Source: Acidobacteriota bacterium
GTDB taxonomy: Bacteria > Acidobacteriota > Vicinamibacteria > Vicinamibacterales > 2-12-FULL-66-21
DNA length: 8,924 nt
Direction of reading: 5' to 3'
NCBI GenBank assembly: GCA_013697225.1
Contig: JACCXG010000064.1
Coordinates: 1 to 8,924, forward strand
Below the pieces are notes generated by a model, which saw only the letters and a list, made by a program, of their open reading frames with translations, was not told the origin of the DNA and made no database searches. Positions 5,727 to 8,924 of the stretch are shown here, piece by piece. Both the position numbers and the translations under genes were made by a program. Positions within the stretch are counted from its first letter, which is position 1; each line of letters begins with the position of its first letter.

Positions 5727-5879
5727 ATGTGCGCCATCACCGTCCTGCGGCCTCTCACCGCCCTGCACATTGCGCCGCCCCCCGTGCCGGACAGCTTCCT
5801 CGGACCTGCACGCCAGCTGAACGAACCCCGATCCACTGCCGGTGTGCACATGGCGCTCACGAGCGAACGCCATGTCTGA
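5727..5879 (+). CDS. Possible 50-residue leader ORF overlapping the acetyltransferase start
   Basis: An ATG 7 nt after a -10-like TACACT opens a 50-codon frame that begins MCAITVLRPLTALHI and ends in TSERHV. Its TGA at 5877-5879 overlaps the acetyltransferase ATG at 5872 by 8 bases, an arrangement that would allow translational coupling. I recognise no domain. The first 15 residues are mildly hydrophobic and the rest is Pro/Arg-containing and polar. It may be a real small protein, a leader peptide, or the accidental frame of the acetyltransferase promoter region. The whole 186-bp gap has no other gene. Confidence 0.3.
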   Translation: MCAITVLRPLTALHIAPPPVPDSFLGPARQLNEPRSTAGVHMALTSERHV

Positions 5880-6618
5880 ACGGGCTCCGACCCGCGGAGA
5901 CGATCCCCCGCAGCCCGAGCTGGGCGAACCTGTGGACGACCGCCCCGCGCGCCGCCCCGAACGGGTCACGCTGCACGGACGCGACGTCACGCTCGTGCCG
6001 CTCGATCCCGCCGCCCACGCCGACGCGCTGTTCGAGAGCACGTCAGGCCCGGATCACGACCCGGTGTGGACGTACCTGCTGAACGGGCCATTCCACGATC
6101 GCGCCTCATTCCGGCAATTCATCTCGGCAATGGCTGATTCCGACGACCCCCTCTTCTTTGCCATCACCCGCACGGACGACGGGCTGGCGCGCGGGCTGGC
6201 GGCGTACATGCGCATCGAGCCGCAGCACCGCGTCGTCGAGGTCGGCAGCATCGTGTACGGGCCGGCGCTGCAGCGGACGCGCGGAGCCACGGAAGCCATG
6301 TACCTGATGGCCCGGCACGTCTTCGAGGTGCTGGGCTACCGCCGCTACGAATGGAAGTGCAACGCGCTCAACGCCCCCTCCAGGCGCGCCGCGCTCCGCC
6401 TCGGGTTCACGTTCGAAGGGATTTTCCGCCAGCACATGATCGTCAAGGGACGGAACAGGGACACCGCCTGGTTCTCGATGCTCGACAGCGAGTGGCCATC
6501 GAAACGGGCACGCTTCGAGGAATGGCTCGCCCCAGGCAACTTCGACGCCGCGGGCCGGCAGAAACGATCATTGGCGCCACGTGGGCGTCCGAACGAGGAG
6601 AATAATCGCGCGTTATGA
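5872..6618 (+). CDS. GNAT family N-acetyltransferase, RimJ/RimL type
   Basis: A 248-residue soluble protein. The first 30 residues are Pro/Asp/Arg-rich and probably disordered. The GNAT fold covers about 32-215: VTLHGRDVTLVPLDP is the first strand region, and VVEVGSIVYGPALQRTRGATEAMYLMARHVFE is motif A, split over 121-152, with QRTRGAT (134-140) as the acetyl-CoA pyrophosphate loop. The segment YEWKCNALNAPSRRAALRLGF (159-179, cited as a region) is motif B, and FEGIFRQHMIVKGRNRDTAW (181-200) the C-terminal part. This layout is that of RimJ/RimL-like acetyltransferases, which acetylate protein N-termini or small amines; the substrate is not predictable. I preferred the ATG at 5872 to the in-frame GTG at 5842, since neither has a strong ribosome binding site and the extra ten residues look non-conserved. 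The last codons run into the AT-rich promoter of the methyltransferase. Confidence 0.9.
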   Translation: MSERAPTRGDDPPQPELGEPVDDRPARRPERVTLHGRDVTLVPLDPAAHADALFESTSGPDHDPVWTYLLNGPFHDRASFRQFISAMADSDDPLFFAITRTDDGLARGLAAYMRIEPQHRVVEVGSIVYGPALQRTRGATEAMYLMARHVFEVLGYRRYEWKCNALNAPSRRAALRLGFTFEGIFRQHMIVKGRNRDTAWFSMLDSEWPSKRARFEEWLAPGNFDAAGRQKRSLAPRGRPNEENNRAL

Positions 6619-6637
6619 TCCAGCAAACATTATTATT

Positions 6638-6665
6638 TTGACTTCTGCGCCAGAGACCCTAGACT
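6638..6665 (+). promoter_or_regulatory. Strong sigma-70-type promoter of the methyltransferase, leaderless
   Basis: TTGACT (6638-6643) and TAGACT (6660-6665) are 16 bp apart. An A+T-rich run directly upstream (6624-6639) could act as an UP element in this GC-rich DNA. The ATG at 6673 begins 7 nt after the -10, where transcription is expected to start, so the mRNA should be leaderless. GAGGGG next to the ATG is too close to serve as a normal ribosome binding site. An AATAAT (6601-6606) and an ATTATT (6629-6634) form a short dyad just upstream. Confidence 0.65.
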
Positions 6666-6672
6666 GAGGGGC

Positions 6673-7323
6673 ATGCCAGGGTCCGACGTCAACCTCTGGG
6701 TGGATCCCGCCCACGCGCGTGGATATCTGGCACGTGCCGACACCATTCCTCACCGCGCCGAGGGGGAGGCCGTGCTGCTCGAGACCCTTCCGTGTCAGGT
6801 GCACCGCGTGCTGGACCTCGGAAGTGGTGATGGCCGCCTGCTCGAACTGGTACGACTCGCACATCCGGGCGTACAGGCTGTCGCGATCGACTTTTCCGAG
6901 GTGATGCTCGAGCGGCTGCGCGCGCGGTTCGCCGCCGATCCGCTCGTCACCGTCCAGCGCCACGATCTCGACGACCCCCTGCCCGACTCCCTGGGCCGCT
7001 TCGACGCCGTCGTCTCCAGCTTCGCGATCCACCACGTCTCCCATTCCCGCAAACGTGCGCTCTACGGCGAGATCTACCGGCGCCTCGAGCCTGGCGGCAC
7101 GTTCTGCAACCTGGAGCACGTCGCATCACCCACCCGCCCGCTCCACGAACAGTTCCTCGCCGCGATCGGCGTGCTCCCGGACGGCGACGATCCGTCGAAC
7201 AAGCTGCTCGATGTGGAGACCCAGCTCGCGTGGCTGCGGGAGATCGGCTTTGCCCACGTGGACTGCCACTGGAAGTGGCGCGAGCTGGCCCTGCTGGCAG
7301 GCGTCGCGCCCGCACGGGCCTGA
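6673..7323 (+). CDS. Class I SAM-dependent methyltransferase
   Basis: A 216-residue soluble protein with a complete Rossmann-like methyltransferase domain. Motif I is VLDLGSGDGRLLEL (46-59), which binds S-adenosylmethionine. The acidic end of strand 2 is AIDFSEVML (71-79) with D73. HDLDDPLP (97-104) is motif II/III, FDAVVSSFAIHHVSH (110-124) motif IV, and RRLEPGGTF (136-144) motif V. The C-terminal part (170-208) contains the DVETQLAWLREIGFAHVDCHW pattern, split over 180-200, common in small-molecule methyltransferases of the Methyltransf_25/UbiE-like type. The acceptor is unknown. The gene has its own promoter 8 bases upstream and no partner on the same strand downstream. It is convergent with azlD, 96 bp away. 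Confidence 0.9.
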   Translation: MPGSDVNLWVDPAHARGYLARADTIPHRAEGEAVLLETLPCQVHRVLDLGSGDGRLLELVRLAHPGVQAVAIDFSEVMLERLRARFAADPLVTVQRHDLDDPLPDSLGRFDAVVSSFAIHHVSHSRKRALYGEIYRRLEPGGTFCNLEHVASPTRPLHEQFLAAIGVLPDGDDPSNKLLDVETQLAWLREIGFAHVDCHWKWRELALLAGVAPARA

Positions 7324-7387
7324 CGCAGGCCTGCGTGCTCCCGTCACGACTCGCCACGCTCCCTGCGTCCACCTGGGGTGTGACGGG
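7323..7387. terminator. Inverted repeats between the convergent methyltransferase and azlD genes
   Basis: Two structures lie here. ACGCAGGCCTGCGT (7323-7336) is a perfect 14-bp palindrome that starts at the last base of the methyltransferase stop codon. CCCGTCAC (7340-7347) pairs perfectly with GTGACGGG (7380-7387) over a 32-nt loop. Their place between convergent genes suits a two-way transcription end. Neither is followed by a T tract, so the mechanism is uncertain. Confidence 0.4.
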
Positions 7388-7419
7388 CGGTGGAGCGGCC
7401 GATCCCCCAACTGCGCCGC

Positions 7420-7752
7420 TCAGCTCACCAGCAGACGCACGGCGGTCAGCACCAGCATCCCGGCCAGAATCGTCAGGATGATGCTGCGCGTTACAACCGC
7501 CACGGCAAACGCCACCACGCCTGCGACGAAGCGCGGGTTGTCGATCGCGATTGCCAGCGTCCCCTGTGACATCGCCACGTCCGGGACGATGATGGCCATC
7601 AGGGCGGCTGCCGGCGCGTAGCGCAGCACCTGCTCGACCCCCGCCGGCAGGCGAAGGCGGCTGCCGGGAACGACGAACACGGCGCGGAGAAGGAATGCCG
7701 TCAAAGCCATTCCCGCGATCAATGCCCACGCGAATGCGGTCTCATGCGCCAT
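7420..7752 (-). CDS. azlD: AzlD family branched-chain amino acid transport protein
   Basis: A 110-residue membrane protein, the usual AzlD size, with about four hydrophobic segments at 8-28, 46-60, 74-89 and 91-108. The family signature is the loop VEQVLRYAPAAALMAIIVPD (39-58), which follows a Pro-rich stretch after the first helix. AzlD is the small subunit that works with AzlC (in E. coli the pair is YgaZ/YgaH, exporting valine and methionine). I chose the ATG at 7752 because it is preceded by GGAG 6 nt upstream and begins just before the first helix. Its first 11 bases overlap the end of azlC, so translation is probably coupled. The open frame extends to 7806 but only through azlC coding sequence. 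Confidence 0.9.
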   Translation of the reverse strand: MAHETAFAWALIAGMALTAFLLRAVFVVPGSRLRLPAGVEQVLRYAPAAALMAIIVPDVAMSQGTLAIAIDNPRFVAGVVAFAVAVVTRSIILTILAGMLVLTAVRLLVS

Positions 7753-8554
7753 GGGATGCTCCGGACGCCGCACCCTGCGGCGCCAGACGCGACGCGGCAA
7801 CCCCAACGATCACCCCGGCGGCGACAGCGACGAGCATGCCGAGGTTCATCGGCATCCTGGCGGCCGCGAGCGACACACCGCCAGCGGCGACTGCGCCGAA
7901 CACCACAGCACGATCGAACAGGAGCGGGATGAGCAGCGCCATGAGCGCCAGGGTTGCCGCGTACTCGAGCGACCACTCCCGTGGGATCAGCGCCCCTCCG
8001 AAGATGCCTGCCAGGCAGGACGCCTGCCAGACTATCCAGACCACCAGCGAGCCACCCAGGAAGAACCACTCTCTGTGCGGCTCCCCGTCGTCAGGGGTGA
8101 AGCGGCCGACAAAGAGGGCAAACATCCCGTCGACGGTGAGGTAGCTGATGAGCACGCGCCAGGGCCACGGCTGCGCCCTGAAGTAGGGCGCCAGCACCGC
8201 GCTGTAAATCAGGTAGCGGAGGTTCACGACCGAGGCGGTGACGTACATGACCCACAGCGGGGCCCCTGCCACGAGGAGCGGGAGCACGGCCAGCTGCGCG
8301 GAGCCCGCAAAGACGAGCACGCTCATCCCGAATGCCTGGGTGCTCGACAGCCCGGCGCTGACCATCGCCACCCCCGCCACGATCCCCCACGGCACCATGC
8401 CGAAGAGGAGCGGCGTGACACTCCTGGCGCCGGCGCGAAACGCGTCCGCCTGCGAGCTGCGCAGATGCTGACGCCGATCGGTCCGCACGACGGTGGAGGT
8501 CCCGGTAGGGTCGGTCGCGTCTGTCGTCAGGGATGGGGGGGAGTGGCGTTCCAC
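7742..8554 (-). CDS. azlC: AzlC family branched-chain amino acid exporter, large subunit
   Basis: A membrane protein of about 270 residues. The AzlC domain begins at QADAFRAGARSVTPLLFGMVPWG (around 35-57) and has roughly seven or eight hydrophobic segments. Family motifs are present: FAGSAQLA (82-89), NLRYLIYSA (111-119) and DGMFAL (142-147). With AzlD it should export branched-chain or related amino acids across the inner membrane. The start is uncertain. There is no ATG in front of the domain, and no ribosome binding site at the GTG codons at 8554 and 8488. The shorter form, 248 residues, is nearer the usual length, while third-position GC stays high up to 8554 and beyond. The N-terminal 30 residues of the longer form are Thr/Pro/Asp-rich. 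The frame is open further upstream to a TTG at 8698. Confidence 0.88.
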   Translation of the reverse strand: MERHSPPSLTTDATDPTGTSTVVRTDRRQHLRSSQADAFRAGARSVTPLLFGMVPWGIVAGVAMVSAGLSSTQAFGMSVLVFAGSAQLAVLPLLVAGAPLWVMYVTASVVNLRYLIYSAVLAPYFRAQPWPWRVLISYLTVDGMFALFVGRFTPDDGEPHREWFFLGGSLVVWIVWQASCLAGIFGGALIPREWSLEYAATLALMALLIPLLFDRAVVFGAVAAGGVSLAAARMPMNLGMLVAVAAGVIVGVAASRLAPQGAASGASHGA

Positions 8555-8791
8555 GAGCGGATCGGGTCTGCCGCGCGGGTGCCGCAGCGGTTCGCTATCG
8601 TAGCATCCGACAGCCCCTGCGCACCGGGCGGATCGGCCCCCCGGCTGCTCGTGGCGCAACGCCTCGGTCCAGCCGAACCGTGAGGGGCATTTCCGCAAAG
8701 AGAGAGTTGCGGCGAAGTCCCCGGAAGACAGGACGGCGGTATGCTGAGGTCATCTGGCTCCGTGCGGCGGAGCTTCTGGAGGCGAGGGACT
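8555..8791. promoter_or_regulatory. Divergent intergenic region between azlC and the SEC-C gene
   Basis: On the minus strand TACGAT (8597-8602) could be the -10 of azlC, giving a start near 8590. On the plus strand TATGCT (8740-8745) could be the -10 of the SEC-C gene, giving a leader of about 40 nt. Neither has a convincing -35. GGAGG at 8778-8782 serves the SEC-C gene. I see no repeat or hairpin of note. Confidence 0.3.
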
Positions 8792-8924
8792 GTGGCAACG
8801 GTCGGTCGTAACGAACCCTGCACCTGCGGAAGCGGGAAGAAGTTCAAGCACTGCTGCGAGAAGCGAACGCGCGCGATGTCGGCTCCCGTACGCCTGCTGC
8901 TCGTCGCGCTCGCGGTCGCCGTCG
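8792..8924 (+). CDS. SEC-C metal-binding protein with a membrane segment (5' part only)
   Basis: A gene cut by the window end, of which 44 residues are visible. It begins with a GTG at 8792, 9 nt after GGAGG. Residues 5-22 read GRNEPCTCGSGKKFKHCC, a complete SEC-C motif (C-x-C-x8-C-C), the small zinc-binding module also found at the end of SecA. After a basic stretch (EKRTRAMSAPVR) a hydrophobic run LLLVALAVAV begins, most likely a transmembrane helix that continues past the window. A SEC-C motif at the extreme N-terminus followed by a membrane anchor points to a small inner-membrane protein with the zinc module in the cytoplasm. The function of such proteins is not established, so I give no gene name. 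Confidence 0.8.
   Translation, partial: MATVGRNEPCTCGSGKKFKHCCEKRTRAMSAPVRLLLVALAVAV

Noticed and set aside
4378..7323. Glycosyltransferase, acetyltransferase and methyltransferase as a natural-product tailoring cluster
   Set aside because: Gaps of 186 and 54 bp with separate promoter signals, and no core biosynthetic gene in the window, argue for independent genes.
7751..8683. 310-codon plus-strand ORF opposite azlC
   Set aside because: The product is rich in Arg, His, Gly and Glu with no domain, while the opposite strand encodes a clear AzlC protein; it is a GC-rich shadow frame.

Overview
This is a GC-rich bacterial window holding about ten genes, mostly single-gene transcription units on alternating strands. 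The gene types (exported double-VOC protein, exported PIG-L deacetylase with the AHPDDC variant motif, AzlC/AzlD pair, SEC-C protein) and the GC content would suit Acidobacteriota, for example the Vicinamibacteria. That assignment is an impression from protein style and no marker gene confirms it. I see no rRNA, tRNA, CRISPR array, transposase or phage gene.

Layout. Positions 1-239 are non-coding and include a degenerate heptanucleotide array (consensus GGAAACT) just downstream of the first gene. On the minus strand follow an exported two-module VOC (glyoxalase-fold) protein (240-1121) and a SoxR-type MerR regulator with an intact 2Fe-2S cysteine motif (1343-1807). SoxR is divergent from an NADPH-dependent FMN reductase family protein (1903-2550). 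The gap between them holds a near-ideal SoxR promoter: a perfect palindrome in a 19-bp spacer, laid out like Escherichia coli soxS. A second promoter on the opposite strand overlaps it and would start soxR without a leader.

After the reductase, 2551-2857 lacks an intact gene, but its minus strand encodes a short fragment resembling the C-terminus of an LptF/LptG-type permease. Next come a small four-cysteine protein of unknown function (2858-3265) and, convergent with it, an exported PIG-L deacetylase (3312-4247). Divergent from the deacetylase is an RhlB-like GT-B glycosyltransferase (4378-5685). A possible 50-residue leader ORF, a RimJ/RimL-type GNAT acetyltransferase (5872-6618) and a class I SAM methyltransferase (6673-7323) with its own clear promoter follow. 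On the minus strand, azlC (start uncertain, about 8554) and azlD (7420-7752) overlap by 11 bp and should form a branched-chain amino acid exporter. The window ends inside a gene for a SEC-C metal-binding protein with a membrane segment.

How the genes work together. The convincing functional units are soxR with the reductase (redox-cycling stress response) and azlC with azlD. The deacetylase, glycosyltransferase, acetyltransferase and methyltransferase are neighbours without evidence of a shared pathway. I did not find a clear new defence or biosynthetic system. The most notable signals are regulatory: the SoxR control region, several start codons placed 5-7 nt after a -10-like hexamer (leaderless transcripts), the heptamer array and the permease remnant.
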